Source: Thalassobium sp. R2A62 (GTDB lineage Bacteria > Pseudomonadota > Alphaproteobacteria > Rhodobacterales > Rhodobacteraceae). Taken from it: a stretch of 64,000 bases of DNA. The notes beneath the pieces are model-generated. The model did not search any database. It was not told where the DNA came from and worked only from the letters and a program-made list of their open reading frames with translations. Location: assembly GCF_000161835.1 (NCBI RefSeq), contig NZ_GG697169.2, positions 2,360,575 to 2,424,574 on the forward strand, in the 5' to 3' direction. Shown here piece by piece: positions 16,732-26,149 of the stretch (its first letter is position 1; the number at the start of each line of letters is the position of its first letter). The translations under genes were made by a program, and so were the position numbers.

Positions 16732-17331
16732 ATGGACGATAATTCCTATTCCCAATTTGTCGGATGGATGAAAATCATCCTGCCCCTCGCGGCATTGGGC
16801 CTATTGTCGACTGTGTTTCTATTCGCTCGCGCACCAGATTCTGGATCAGACATCCCTTATGCGGATGTGGATGTCGAAACCTTGGCCGAAGAACAACGGA
16901 TCAATGCACCCAACTACTCTGGCGTTGCTGACGATGGCGCCACGATCAAGATTTCCGCAACCAGCGCCAACGCCGACCCGAACAACGATCAAACCATTGA
17001 GGCAACCAAAGTTGCCGCACAAATCATAACCGTCGAGGGTGAAACGATCGATATCTTAGCGTCGCAGGGTACCGTCGATAGTCAGGCCCAAACGGCGCGA
17101 TTGTCTGGGCTTGCTCGGATCATCACATCGACAGGCTATGAAATGGAAACCAATGGCGTCGACGCCGACCTAGAATCTGGACTTTTTGAAACAACGGGTC
17201 CGGTCGAGGCGCGCGCGCCGTTTGGCACATTATCTGCGGGCCGGCTGGTCATTGAGCCTGCAACCGCCGACACCAACACACAGGTGGTTTTCAAAGACGG
17301 TGTGAAACTGATATACACCCGTCAACCATAA
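16732..17331 (+). CDS. lptC: LPS export protein LptC
   Basis: The 199-residue protein has one N-terminal transmembrane anchor (about residues 13-32, MKIILPLAALGLLSTVFLF) and a periplasmic beta-rich LptC domain. LptC links the inner-membrane LptBFG transporter to periplasmic LptA in the lipopolysaccharide bridge. The gene sits between kdsD and lptA with gaps of 11 and 12 bp, which implies one operon. Sequence conservation is low, as is typical of LptC, so the call rests on topology plus neighbours. Confidence 0.9.
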   Translation: MDDNSYSQFVGWMKIILPLAALGLLSTVFLFARAPDSGSDIPYADVDVETLAEEQRINAPNYSGVADDGATIKISATSANADPNNDQTIEATKVAAQIITVEGETIDILASQGTVDSQAQTARLSGLARIITSTGYEMETNGVDADLESGLFETTGPVEARAPFGTLSAGRLVIEPATADTNTQVVFKDGVKLIYTRQP

Positions 17332-17343
17332 GGATTTGCCACT

Positions 17344-17829
17344 GTGATTTTGCGCGTTGTTTCCATTGCTTTGCTGTTTTGTCTGCCATTTGCAGTCTCA
17401 GCACAGGGCACCAACATCACCTTGGGCGGGATCAACGCACAACCTGATGCACCGGTCGAAATTAGCGCCGACAATCTAAACATCGATCAGGACAGCGGCC
17501 GCGCTGTCTTTAGTGGCAATGTTGTCATCGGTCAGGGCGATTTGCGTCTGGCCGCGGGAACTGTCCAAGTGACCTACTCAGATGAACAGGGCAAGATTTC
17601 TGCACTGAACGCGAGCGGCGGGGTGACGTTTGTTACCGAGTCTGAACAGGCCGAAGCCGCGAGTGCAGTTTATGATCTGGATGGCGAACAACTTACACTT
17701 TCGGGCAATGTGCTTTTGACCCAAGGTGCGAGCGCACTGACCGCAGACAAGATGACAATCAACCTTTCGACCGGCAATGCTCGGATGGAGGGCCGCGTGC
17801 GCACTGTATTCGAACAGGGCGACAATTAA
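17344..17829 (+). CDS. lptA: periplasmic LPS-binding protein LptA
   Basis: The 161-residue protein starts with GTG and has a signal peptide (ending VSAQG, residues 1-20) followed by an OstA/LptA-type beta-jellyroll domain (PVEISADNLNIDQDSGRAVF, then GNVVIGQGDLRL). It forms the periplasmic bridge carrying LPS to LptDE. Its stop overlaps the lptB start by one base (TAATG), a translational-coupling arrangement. Confidence 0.92.
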   Translation: MILRVVSIALLFCLPFAVSAQGTNITLGGINAQPDAPVEISADNLNIDQDSGRAVFSGNVVIGQGDLRLAAGTVQVTYSDEQGKISALNASGGVTFVTESEQAEAASAVYDLDGEQLTLSGNVLLTQGASALTADKMTINLSTGNARMEGRVRTVFEQGDN

Positions 17830-18587
17830 TGTCGAAACCCAATCTGACCATTGCCTCCGGCCCAGCCGGATTGCAGGTAAAATCCCTGCGCAAGAGCTAT
17901 CGCAAGCGGCCTGTGATCCGTGACGTAAGTCTCGAACTAGGTCGAGGTGAGGTCGTCGCTTTGTTGGGGCCCAACGGTTCAGGCAAGACCACCTGTTTCT
18001 ATTCAATCGCAGGGCTCGTCACGCCAGAAGGTGGACAAGTCATGATCGAGGGACGTGATGTAACCACCCTTCCGATGTATCGTCGCGCAAAGTTGGGGAT
18101 CGGCTATCTCCCGCAGGAAATGTCTATCTTTCGCGGCATGTCTGTCGAAGACAACATCACATCGATCCTAGAAATTGCCGTACCGAACCGCACAAAACGT
18201 CGCGAACGGCTAGAAGAGCTGCTGTCAGAATTCTCCATCGAACATCTGCGTCGCGCCCCTGCGATGGCGCTGTCAGGAGGTGAACGGCGTCGCGCCGAAA
18301 TCGCGCGTTGTTTAGCGGCTGGCCCAAAATATGTGCTGTTGGACGAACCATTTGCTGGGGTCGATCCGATTGCTGTCGGTGAAATCAGAACTCTTGTGGC
18401 TGAGCTGAAGACCCGTGGAATCGGGGTTTTGATCACCGACCACAATGTTCGTGAGACCTTGGAAATTGTCGACCGCGCCTACATCTTGCATGATGGCAAA
18501 GTATTGATGTCCGGAACCACTGATGAAGTTGTACAGGACGAAAACGTTCGTCGCGTTTACCTCGGACAGAACTTCAAAATTTCCTGA
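17829..18587 (+). CDS. lptB: LPS export ABC transporter ATPase LptB
   Basis: The 252-residue ABC ATPase has Walker A GPNGSGKTT, a Q-loop in YLPQEMSIFRGMS, signature ALSGGERRRAEIARCL, Walker B YVLLDEPFAGVDP and the switch His in ITDHNVRETL. It powers LPS extraction by LptFG, which are encoded elsewhere. The usual rpoN gene of many proteobacteria does not follow here. The next gene is hpf after 225 bp. Confidence 0.95.
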   Translation: MSKPNLTIASGPAGLQVKSLRKSYRKRPVIRDVSLELGRGEVVALLGPNGSGKTTCFYSIAGLVTPEGGQVMIEGRDVTTLPMYRRAKLGIGYLPQEMSIFRGMSVEDNITSILEIAVPNRTKRRERLEELLSEFSIEHLRRAPAMALSGGERRRAEIARCLAAGPKYVLLDEPFAGVDPIAVGEIRTLVAELKTRGIGVLITDHNVRETLEIVDRAYILHDGKVLMSGTTDEVVQDENVRRVYLGQNFKIS

Positions 18588-18812
18588 TCCGCCCACTCAA
18601 GACTTGAAATGCATTGACAGGTGGCCCTGTTCTGACGTCGAATAGACGGAATGAGGGCCCGTTTGCATATTGCGTTTTCCGGCCAGACCCAGCGGTCTGA
18701 GGGTACGCAAACACAACCCGCAAACAGCATTCATTCATCCCGTTAACCACCTAATGACACTAATACCGATAGGGTTGTTTGGTGGTTTCCTTAATATCAG
18801 AACGGAGAAAAG

Positions 18813-19391
18813 ATGCGCTATCAAATCACTGGAAAACAGATCGATATTGGCGAAGCACTGCAAACACATGTGCAAAACGAATTGGGGGCGATTCTAGAGA
18901 AATATGCTGGCCGACCGACGGACGCCAATGTTGTGTTTTCCAAGAGCGGGCATGAATTTGTCTGCGAGGCTACGGTTCACCTCTCGACGGGGCTCACTGC
19001 TCAAGCCAAGGCGCATGATACTGAAATCTATGCAGCTTTTGATAGTTGCGGCGAAAAAATGGACAAACAACTCCGCCGTTACAAGCGCAGGCTGAAGGAC
19101 CACCACAAAGAACGGTCGCAACCAGTTGAACTTTCCGACGCAGGGTCCTATATCCTCGCCGCATCGGAAGAAGAAAATGGGTCCGAGCCCGAGAGCCTTA
19201 ATCCCATGATTGTGGCCGAAATGGAGACAAAGATTCCGTCTTTGTCCGTCGGTGAAGCGGTTATGCAGATGGAACTCGGGAATGCGCCCGTTTTGGTGTT
19301 CCGAAACGAACGACACAGTGGTGTTAACGTGGTATATCGTCGGGACGATGGGAATATCGGTTGGATCGACCCACGTAACGCGAACAGTTAG
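18813..19391 (+). CDS. hpf: ribosome hibernation-promoting factor, long form
   Basis: The 192-residue protein has an N-terminal S30AE/RaiA domain (about residues 1-100) and a C-terminal dimerisation domain (about 130-190, from PMIVAEMETKIPSLSVGEAV to the DDGNIGWIDPR motif), which marks the long form that dimerises 70S ribosomes in stationary phase. AACGGAG lies 9 bp before the ATG. The gene is followed closely by ptsN. The lptB-hpf-ptsN order is common in alphaproteobacteria. Confidence 0.95.
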   Translation: MRYQITGKQIDIGEALQTHVQNELGAILEKYAGRPTDANVVFSKSGHEFVCEATVHLSTGLTAQAKAHDTEIYAAFDSCGEKMDKQLRRYKRRLKDHHKERSQPVELSDAGSYILAASEEENGSEPESLNPMIVAEMETKIPSLSVGEAVMQMELGNAPVLVFRNERHSGVNVVYRRDDGNIGWIDPRNANS

Positions 19392-19424
19392 ACCGGCACA
19401 CTCCGGTCCGAGGGGAACGGTAAA

Positions 19425-19892
19425 ATGCAGATGTCAGACATCCTCAACCCTGAGGGCGTAAAACTGATTTCGCAGGTGAGCAGCAAGAAACGGCTGTTCC
19501 ACGATCTTGGCGAGTTGGCCGAGGATGCGATGGGGCTCTGTGCTGCGACCGTGATCGAAGCCTTGCAAGACCGTGAAGCTCTGGGCCCTACTGGAGTAGG
19601 CCACGGTGTTGCATTGCCCCACGCTCGCCTTTCCGGTGTCGAAAAAGTTTCGGGCGTTTTTGTTCGTCTTGAACGCCCGATCGAATTCGACTCGGTCGAC
19701 CGTCAGCCCGTTGATCTGATTTTTGCTTTGTTTGCTCCCGAGGATGCAGGCGTCGAGCACCTAAAGGCGCTAGCGTTGGTCTCACGTACCATGCGGGATG
19801 CAGCGATCTGCGGTAAACTTCGGGCGAACAAAGATATAGCCGCGCTTCACGCGTTGCTGACCGACGCCCAGGCCGCCTCGAAAGCCGCCTAA
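19425..19892 (+). CDS. ptsN: nitrogen PTS EIIA component PtsN
   Basis: The 155-residue EIIA-Ntr protein carries the phosphorylatable His66 in GHGVALPHARL and the PTS_EIIA type 2 fold. It is a regulatory phosphocarrier linking nitrogen and carbon status to potassium uptake and envelope functions, and acts in the cytoplasm. It lies 33 bp after hpf. Its stop codon overlaps by 4 bp the stop codon of the convergent sulfotransferase gene. Confidence 0.95.
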   Translation: MQMSDILNPEGVKLISQVSSKKRLFHDLGELAEDAMGLCAATVIEALQDREALGPTGVGHGVALPHARLSGVEKVSGVFVRLERPIEFDSVDRQPVDLIFALFAPEDAGVEHLKALALVSRTMRDAAICGKLRANKDIAALHALLTDAQAASKAA

Positions 19893-21301
19893 GACCAAGC
19901 TCCGAATCCGAACGTCATGTAGTCGCGCTGGTATACATCTGCGACCAATTCTTCGACTTCTTCATCGTAGATTCCCGCCAGCCGTGAATGATGTGGATCT
20001 GCCGCTGCTGGAGTTGGCATTTCCTCGAGACCCACTTGGGTTGCAAGAACCGCCAAATCATCAACCAAACGATCCTCACGGGCGACCATGTCTGGCAATG
20101 CGAACTGCGACATGCCTTGCAGGATTTGAGCCTGAGTGGCCCATGCCGCGTCGACGCGGATGCTGGATTGTCCGGCTAGGTTGCCTTTGAGCCACTGAAG
20201 AAACTGAGCAAAAGCCATGCGATGAGCCCGGCGATCATAGCCGTCGTCATCCTCATGTTTGGGAATCTCTAAGTTGTACTTTTGGCGGAGGGTCTTACGA
20301 ATTTCCGTATAGCTGCCTTCGCCTGTCGACAGGATGCGATCACAAAACGCAACGTGCGCCCGCGCCACCGGATGTCGCAAGACTGTAAAACTGCGATGGT
20401 TTTCGTTTTTACGCTTCCACTGACGAAGCGTTTTTTGAGTAAACTCCGATATCAATCCAGGCTCTGCTCCAACACCGCCGAGCCAGTCAGTAACCGCTGT
20501 TTCCGGCCCTGACTTGATCGGCATATGAAGCAGTGGTGCGCCCTTGGCGGCGACATAGGTCGGCACGGACGGACCCCGACGAGGTTCAAAGTTTGGTGTT
20601 CGGTCGAGATCAAACCGGTCCAACCGAGACAGCGCAGTTTGCATCTCGTCAAAGTTCACGACCTTCTCTGACATCGGGCTAGGGTTTTGCTTTTTCAGCT
20701 TCTGATCCAGCCCATCCAGACGCGCATCAGTTCCCAAGAAGGCAGCCAAGCCGTTCATCACATCAAGATCTTGGAGATCCTCGTAGGCCACATAGAAAGC
20801 CGTTTGGCCAGATTTTTGTAGGCTCTTCAAAAGGGTGATCTGAAACTGGCGCAATGCCTCGACATGCACGTCAAATTCCGGCCCATCAAACCGAACCGCG
20901 CGAGACCGCGCATGCTTCATATCGGTCAATTTCCATTGGCCAGTCACCGAGGCAATTTTCCACGACACGTAGCTTTCGACAGGATTGCGGGTCAGAATGA
21001 TTTTGGCGCACCGCGGGTCTGGCAGCACGATATCCAAGACACGTTGTTCATGGTCATTGAAAAACCGAAATCCGTTCAACCCATCCGCTGACTTGATCGC
21101 ATCGACCAAAGATGCGGGATCTGCTTCGCGCTGGGATTGGGTGACCCCCTCAATCTCTTCGGTATTGGGATAGCCAATAAAGTGAGGGTTGAAAGCCTCG
21201 CCATAACTGTGAAGACCATCAAAAGAGTTGAGGTTCGCCTCTAGAAAATTCGAGCCGGTGCGCATTTCAGCAAAGACAACAAAATAGTCAAAACGGGACA
21301 T
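19889..21301 (-). CDS. sulfotransferase with two sulfotransferase-like modules
   Basis: The 470-residue protein appears to hold two sulfotransferase-like modules. The N-terminal one (about 1-230) has a PAPS 5'-phosphosulfate loop in FAEMRTGSNFLEANL and the 3'-phosphate motif in KIILTRNPVESYVSW, the Stf0/NodH style. The C-terminal one (about 255-465) has LLHMPIKSGPETAVTDWL and FTVLRHPVARAHVAFCDRIL, the style of sulfotransferase family 2. Neighbours are glycosyltransferases on the same strand (4-bp gap upstream), so the acceptor is probably a surface sugar. Acceptor identity and activity of the second module are uncertain, because its loop is less canonical. Confidence 0.75.
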   Translation of the reverse strand: MSRFDYFVVFAEMRTGSNFLEANLNSFDGLHSYGEAFNPHFIGYPNTEEIEGVTQSQREADPASLVDAIKSADGLNGFRFFNDHEQRVLDIVLPDPRCAKIILTRNPVESYVSWKIASVTGQWKLTDMKHARSRAVRFDGPEFDVHVEALRQFQITLLKSLQKSGQTAFYVAYEDLQDLDVMNGLAAFLGTDARLDGLDQKLKKQNPSPMSEKVVNFDEMQTALSRLDRFDLDRTPNFEPRRGPSVPTYVAAKGAPLLHMPIKSGPETAVTDWLGGVGAEPGLISEFTQKTLRQWKRKNENHRSFTVLRHPVARAHVAFCDRILSTGEGSYTEIRKTLRQKYNLEIPKHEDDDGYDRRAHRMAFAQFLQWLKGNLAGQSSIRVDAAWATQAQILQGMSQFALPDMVAREDRLVDDLAVLATQVGLEEMPTPAAADPHHSRLAGIYDEEVEELVADVYQRDYMTFGFGAWS

Positions 21302-21305
21302 CAGA

Positions 21306-23003
21306 TCACTTTACCAAATAGGGTTTGCGTGGGTTGGGCTTGGCATTTGTAGGCGCACCCTCAACTTGGAAATCTCCCATCAGGTAGGGATGCATTCCTT
21401 GGTTCTTGAGGTTCTGTAGGAATTGACCAAAGCCAGTGAGATCAATCATCTTTGGCGCTTCGCTCAAACGGCGAAGGCCTTTGATGCTGATTTCATCCAC
21501 AATGGTTTGCAAGGGCTCCATCGGGTTTTCGATAAAGTCAGCCATGCTCCAAATACGAATCCGCGCCTTAGCATAAGATGACCGGAGCGCGTTCAAATGC
21601 TCGCTTTCGATCTTTTGCTGCAATGCCGCGTCGGCACGTAGATCAGAAAAATTGCGATTAGACAGAAACAGAGGCACCGCCCATGCGCCAGAAATCACCG
21701 AGATTTGCGCATTGGGATCTTTTGCGATGTCCCAACTGATGTACTGACTGTCGCGCGGTCCAAACTGAAAGCATTGACGTTCGCCACGGGTGTTCCACAT
21801 CAGGTTGATCAAGAACTGCGTGGCGTTGTGATCACGCATCGCAATATTGCTAGAGATCGCGCCTGCATAGCTTGATTGACGACCTTCAAATTCGACACCT
21901 TCCGAACCAAAAAGATGCCCATGGACGCGGCAACCTGTCGATTTGGTCAGCCATTCTTCGAAGTCGACGAATAGGTCGCTGAACCCTTCAAAGACCGAAT
22001 AAGGTGCAGCAGTCACGCCGTTCTCGTGGCCATCATGTGGGAACCGGCTCTGCATAATCAAACCGGGTCGACCACGTGTCCGGCGATCAACAGCTTTGGC
22101 AAAAATGCGGTCAATTTTACCAGGGTTTGGCTCGGTCCTACGCATCGCAGTTTCGGCATCAGTGAGGAACGCCTGATACAAACGGTCGGCACGTGGCCAA
22201 ACCTTGCGGGCAACAAAGCAGTCGGATCGACGCAGCAATTGCAGGTGATCGTCATAAAAGATGTGCGGCTTACCCTGAAAGTCGAACTTGGACAGAGTGA
22301 GTGACCGGCTTTCGATGTTTTGAGAATATAACCGGACCAGAGTCTGAAAATAGCTCTCATCTGGAATCCAAACTTTGCGGAAATAGCGATCATAGATCGC
22401 CCGATCTGGATCAGACAGGATCGCCGACAACGTCTGGCGCGTCAGGCACCACCACTGTGATCCCATGTGTGGCACGATCCCATCCGGTATCTTTCGGCGA
22501 TAGCCGAACCGTCGTTGCAAATTGACGTAGCGGTCGAACAGCATCCGCTGACGTTTCCATGAGAATGGGAACCGCAGAGTAAAACGCTCGTGATCGAGAC
22601 CGCCAACCGTCCATGGGACGTCCGCGATTGTCGCGCTCTCGATAAAGTCGGTACGCGGGCGTTTGACAAGATAGTCGATCAGTTCCTGAACGGGTCGCAA
22701 CGGCAGACACGAACCAGATGCAAGGTAGGCGTGGCGCACATCCTTAAAATCAGCAAGCAGCATTTCAGAGGCAGATTGGGTCGCCGCTGTAATACCCCAC
22801 GTTCCCCATTCGCACCGATGACGTTTGCAGAACCGAACATTTTTGAGATCTTTGAGGGCCGTCACAAAATTGGAATACGTCGCCTTTTTGACGGACCGAT
22901 CCACGTGGATGACCACAGGACAGCCAGCGCCATGCCAATGACGCACAACCTCTTCGGCCCGATCAAAGGCGTTGTGAACCAACATGACGATGCCGACGCT
23001 CAT
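21306..23003 (-). CDS. GT14-type glycosyltransferase with C-terminal DUF5927-like domain
   Basis: The 565-residue protein has an N-terminal core-2/I-branching (GT14) transferase domain (about 1-290): the start IVMLVHNAFDRAEEVV, HVDRSVKK, the WGTWG region, SGSCLPLRP and SQWWCLTRQTL with PDESYFQT. The remaining 270 residues resemble the DUF5927 extension seen with such enzymes in Rhodobacterales. It likely adds a beta-1,6-linked GlcNAc or related sugar. The ATG overlaps the stop of the upstream GT gene, so they are co-translated. There is no signal peptide, so it is a cytoplasmic or peripheral enzyme. Confidence 0.8.
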   Translation of the reverse strand: MSVGIVMLVHNAFDRAEEVVRHWHGAGCPVVIHVDRSVKKATYSNFVTALKDLKNVRFCKRHRCEWGTWGITAATQSASEMLLADFKDVRHAYLASGSCLPLRPVQELIDYLVKRPRTDFIESATIADVPWTVGGLDHERFTLRFPFSWKRQRMLFDRYVNLQRRFGYRRKIPDGIVPHMGSQWWCLTRQTLSAILSDPDRAIYDRYFRKVWIPDESYFQTLVRLYSQNIESRSLTLSKFDFQGKPHIFYDDHLQLLRRSDCFVARKVWPRADRLYQAFLTDAETAMRRTEPNPGKIDRIFAKAVDRRTRGRPGLIMQSRFPHDGHENGVTAAPYSVFEGFSDLFVDFEEWLTKSTGCRVHGHLFGSEGVEFEGRQSSYAGAISSNIAMRDHNATQFLINLMWNTRGERQCFQFGPRDSQYISWDIAKDPNAQISVISGAWAVPLFLSNRNFSDLRADAALQQKIESEHLNALRSSYAKARIRIWSMADFIENPMEPLQTIVDEISIKGLRRLSEAPKMIDLTGFGQFLQNLKNQGMHPYLMGDFQVEGAPTNAKPNPRKPYLVK

Positions 23004-24043
23004 GCCCAGTTTCCTCTAGACATAAGGCCCAAGATTTCGAGTTGGCGCCAGTTGATGTATTTCTCAGACCATTTGCACCACAGGTCAGGGTCGCGCGAAA
23101 TTGTCTCAGCATAGGCGATATACTCGCGACTACCGGCATAGTGCTGTTTGCGGGCCAGCTCTTCCGCAGCCTTCACTGAAAGCGTGTCTAGGAATTTGGT
23201 ATGCAGCAAGACCCCCGACGCCTTTTCCCCACCCCATTCGTCATAAACGAGGTTCAAACCGCGCGGCAGGATCATATGTGTCGAGCTGACATAGGCATAA
23301 TCTTTGTGCCATTTGACCAGAGGGATCTTGTTCAATGCGGGCGCGCGCCATGGTTCTTGTGGAAAGAACTTGCGCATGCGAGGTCCACCTTGGATCCACA
23401 AGTTATGATACTTGTGATTCCGGTAGTACGAATAATTTCCAGCGTCGAACCACGACGCAATTTCGATCGGATCCTGACCACGTGAATAGGGCGTCTGATC
23501 CAGTCGGCCCTTGGGGTACATATCCAAAAGCATCGCGCCAAAGGACCGAATCGAACAGGCATCTAACCAATCAGTCAACGCATTCATCGGTCGTGTGTCA
23601 CAGAACGGGTAAACAAAAAACTCATCCGGATCGACGGTCAACGCCCAATGGTCATGCGCATATTTGATTTGTAGGTAGTTCAACCAATCAACGCCAAACC
23701 GGGAAGACTTATAGCTGCCCTTGGTCCGCCAGACAGAAACGTCCGGCTGGTTTGCTAAGAAGTCGCCACCACCATCGTCACTGTCGTTATCTACCATCAG
23801 GAAGTGGTTGATACCAAGATCGCGGTAGTATTCGAGAAAATAAGGGAGCCGGATATCTTCGTTTCGGAGGGTCGAAAAGACCAGCAAATCGCCGCGTTTG
23901 ATTTGATCAGTACGATTGGCCAGCACTTTGAGCTCGCGCGATTTACGCATCGCGCGAAGTCGCCAGCGCTTGCGCGCCAGCCTCAACCGGTATGATTCAA
24001 CCACACCCAAACGTACTACCTCATTTGCTTTGCCCGTTCGCAA
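23000..24043 (-). CDS. GT2-like glycosyltransferase, paralog 1
   Basis: The 347-residue protein resembles family-2-like transferases of the Glyco_tranf_2_4 group. It shows STLRNEDIRLPYFLEYYRDLG, the nucleotide-sugar binding VDNDSDDGGGDFL, and the acidic DPDEFF motif. A basic N terminus precedes the domain and there is no membrane segment. A paralog lies next to it at 24135-25196 with the same motifs in the same order. It overlaps the downstream GT14 gene by 4 bp. Donor and acceptor are unknown. Confidence 0.8.
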   Translation of the reverse strand: MRTGKANEVVRLGVVESYRLRLARKRWRLRAMRKSRELKVLANRTDQIKRGDLLVFSTLRNEDIRLPYFLEYYRDLGINHFLMVDNDSDDGGGDFLANQPDVSVWRTKGSYKSSRFGVDWLNYLQIKYAHDHWALTVDPDEFFVYPFCDTRPMNALTDWLDACSIRSFGAMLLDMYPKGRLDQTPYSRGQDPIEIASWFDAGNYSYYRNHKYHNLWIQGGPRMRKFFPQEPWRAPALNKIPLVKWHKDYAYVSSTHMILPRGLNLVYDEWGGEKASGVLLHTKFLDTLSVKAAEELARKQHYAGSREYIAYAETISRDPDLWCKWSEKYINWRQLEILGLMSRGNWA

Positions 24044-24134
24044 AGCGTCTTAACTGCCTGTAGTTGTAGGACTAAATGTTGCAAATTACGATGTAAACTG
24101 TTTCCAAATCCTGAATAATCGCTAGCTGTGGAGT

Positions 24135-25196
24135 TTAGGCCCATTCGCCCTTCGACATGAGCCCCAGATCGACCAGTTGTTCCCAATTCTGATAGGCGAC
24201 CGAGCTCTCATCCCAAAGGATCGGATTGTCCGCCAAAGCGTCATAATAGGCATCGTAGAGACTACTATTGGAAAAATGTTCTTGCCGCTGCTTTTCCACA
24301 GATGACTTGGCAACGATTTGGTCCAGAAACTTGGTATGCAGCAAGACGCCCGTGACCTTTTCCTGACCGTTCTCATCATAAATGTGATTGAGCCGCGGCG
24401 GCAGCATGGAGTGGGCCGAACTCACGTAGGCATAGCGCTTGTTCCATTTGACGAGCGGCACCTTGTTTAGGGTCGGAGCGCGCTCAGGCTCGGACTGAAA
24501 AAAGCAACGCAAACGCACGCCGCCTTGGAGCCAAAGACTGTCCATGCGGGGTTGGCGCTGAACCCAGTACCCGTAGGCATCAAACCAGTTCAAGACACGG
24601 GTTGGATCAGTTCCGGGGGTGTATTTGGCAGAACCAACAGCACCCTTAGGATACATATCCAACATCATCGTACCCAACATAGGCTGATGTCGCGCATCTA
24701 GCCACGCGGTCAAGTCCGGCAACTTTCGCGTGTCCCAGTCTGGATAGATCAACAGTTCATCAACATCGACCGTCAAGGTCCAGTGATCATGCGCATAGGT
24801 CATCTGAAGCGACGTCAACCAGTCGACACCGAATCGAGACAGGCGGTAACTGTGCGACGTATGCCAAACCGAGACATCAGGTTGATGGGCAAGAAACTCA
24901 GCCGACCCATCATCACTGTCGTTATCGACAACGATAAAATGCTCGACGCCCAGCGCGCGGTAATGCTCCAAGAAATAGGGAAGACGGGCGATTTCATTTC
25001 GCAACGTCGTAAAACTCAGGATCGCGTTTGGGTGAATCCGATCTGTTCGATCAATGACAAGGCTCAACTGTCGGCGTTTGCGCCATGACCGATAGAGCAG
25101 ACGCCGCCGTTTCCAGCGCATGCGGTATGCCAGGACCGCGCGGGACAGCTGTCTACTAGCGATCGTAATGCCCCGACTGATGCCAGCGCCATGCAT
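24135..25196 (-). CDS. GT2-like glycosyltransferase, paralog 2
   Basis: The 353-residue protein is a clear paralog of the neighbouring gene: TTLRNEIARLPYFLEHYRALG, VDNDSDDGSAEFL, DVDELLIYP, then LDMYPKG and GVLLHTKFLDQIV. The ATG at 25196 overlaps the end of galE by 41 bp and has no clear ribosome-binding site, so a start at 25121 is possible, though the length match to the paralog favours 25196. The pair probably arose by tandem duplication and may add successive sugars. Confidence 0.8.
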   Translation of the reverse strand: MHGAGISRGITIASRQLSRAVLAYRMRWKRRRLLYRSWRKRRQLSLVIDRTDRIHPNAILSFTTLRNEIARLPYFLEHYRALGVEHFIVVDNDSDDGSAEFLAHQPDVSVWHTSHSYRLSRFGVDWLTSLQMTYAHDHWTLTVDVDELLIYPDWDTRKLPDLTAWLDARHQPMLGTMMLDMYPKGAVGSAKYTPGTDPTRVLNWFDAYGYWVQRQPRMDSLWLQGGVRLRCFFQSEPERAPTLNKVPLVKWNKRYAYVSSAHSMLPPRLNHIYDENGQEKVTGVLLHTKFLDQIVAKSSVEKQRQEHFSNSSLYDAYYDALADNPILWDESSVAYQNWEQLVDLGLMSKGEWA

Positions 25197-26139
25197 CAGC
25201 TATCATCGTCTTCATATCAGATCGCGACGGTTGCCACCCGAGATCGCGGCTCGCGCGTTCACTGCCGGATACCAGCTTGGTGCAATCACCCGGACGCCGG
25301 CCACCCTCTGCGACGGGGACGACACGGTTGGTCACATTTGCCGAGGCATCGATAACTTCTCGAACCGAGAATCCTGTTCCCGTACCGAGGTTGAAAATCT
25401 GATTGCCTTTGCCCTCTTCGAGCCACTTGATCCCCAGCACATGCGCATCGACCAAGTCACAGATATGGACGTAGTCGCGGATGCACGTCCCATCTGGCGT
25501 GTCATAATCTGTACCAAAAATCGTCAAGGCATCTCGCTTGCCATCAATCGCATCCAGCATAAGAGGGATGAGGTGAGTTTCCGGTTGGTGAAACTCGCCG
25601 ACGTCACCGTCAGGATCGGCACCAGCGACATTGAAATAACGGAAAATAACGCTCTCTAGACCGTCGCTCTCAGCATAGTTGGCTAGGATGTCCTCGATCG
25701 CGCGTTTGGACGCGCCATACGCGTTTATCGGATCTTGAGGGCAATTTTCGTCAAGCAGTACGTTGTCCTGATCCCCATAGGTCGCGCATGTTGAGCTAAA
25801 GACAAACCGATTACAGCCCGCAGCAACGGCAGCTTCGATCAAGGTCAAAGAACCGACGACATTGTTACGCCAGTATTTGCCTGGATGCACCATGCTTTCG
25901 CCCACTTGGGAAAGGGCAGCAAAGTGCATAACGGCCTCGGGTTGATAGGCGGCGAACACCTGATCCAGCGCAGCGCGATCCAAAAGATCACCTTGCTCGA
26001 ACGGGCCAAACTTTACCGCGTCCTGCCAGCCAGTTACCAAATTATCAAATGTGATGGGGGTATAGCCAGCTGCAGCAAGCGCCTTGCATGCATGAGAACC
26101 GATATAGCCTGCACCACCGGTTACAAGGATGTTTGTCAT
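25156..26139 (-). CDS. galE: UDP-glucose 4-epimerase
   Basis: The 327-residue short-chain dehydrogenase-type epimerase begins MTNILVTGGAGYIGSHACKAL with the NAD-binding Rossmann loop. It has the catalytic Ser/Thr stretch FSSTCATYGD and the Tyr/Lys pair in NAYGASKRAIEDI. It converts UDP-glucose to UDP-galactose. The ATG at 26139 starts the Rossmann fold exactly, and longer upstream extensions are antisense to galU. It lies 10 bp downstream of galU, which makes a two-step supply of UDP-glucose and UDP-galactose to the following glycosyltransferases. Confidence 0.95.
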   Translation of the reverse strand: MTNILVTGGAGYIGSHACKALAAAGYTPITFDNLVTGWQDAVKFGPFEQGDLLDRAALDQVFAAYQPEAVMHFAALSQVGESMVHPGKYWRNNVVGSLTLIEAAVAAGCNRFVFSSTCATYGDQDNVLLDENCPQDPINAYGASKRAIEDILANYAESDGLESVIFRYFNVAGADPDGDVGEFHQPETHLIPLMLDAIDGKRDALTIFGTDYDTPDGTCIRDYVHICDLVDAHVLGIKWLEEGKGNQIFNLGTGTGFSVREVIDASANVTNRVVPVAEGGRRPGDCTKLVSGSERASRDLGWQPSRSDMKTMIADAWRWHQSGHYDR

Positions 26140-26149
26140 TGGGTTTACT

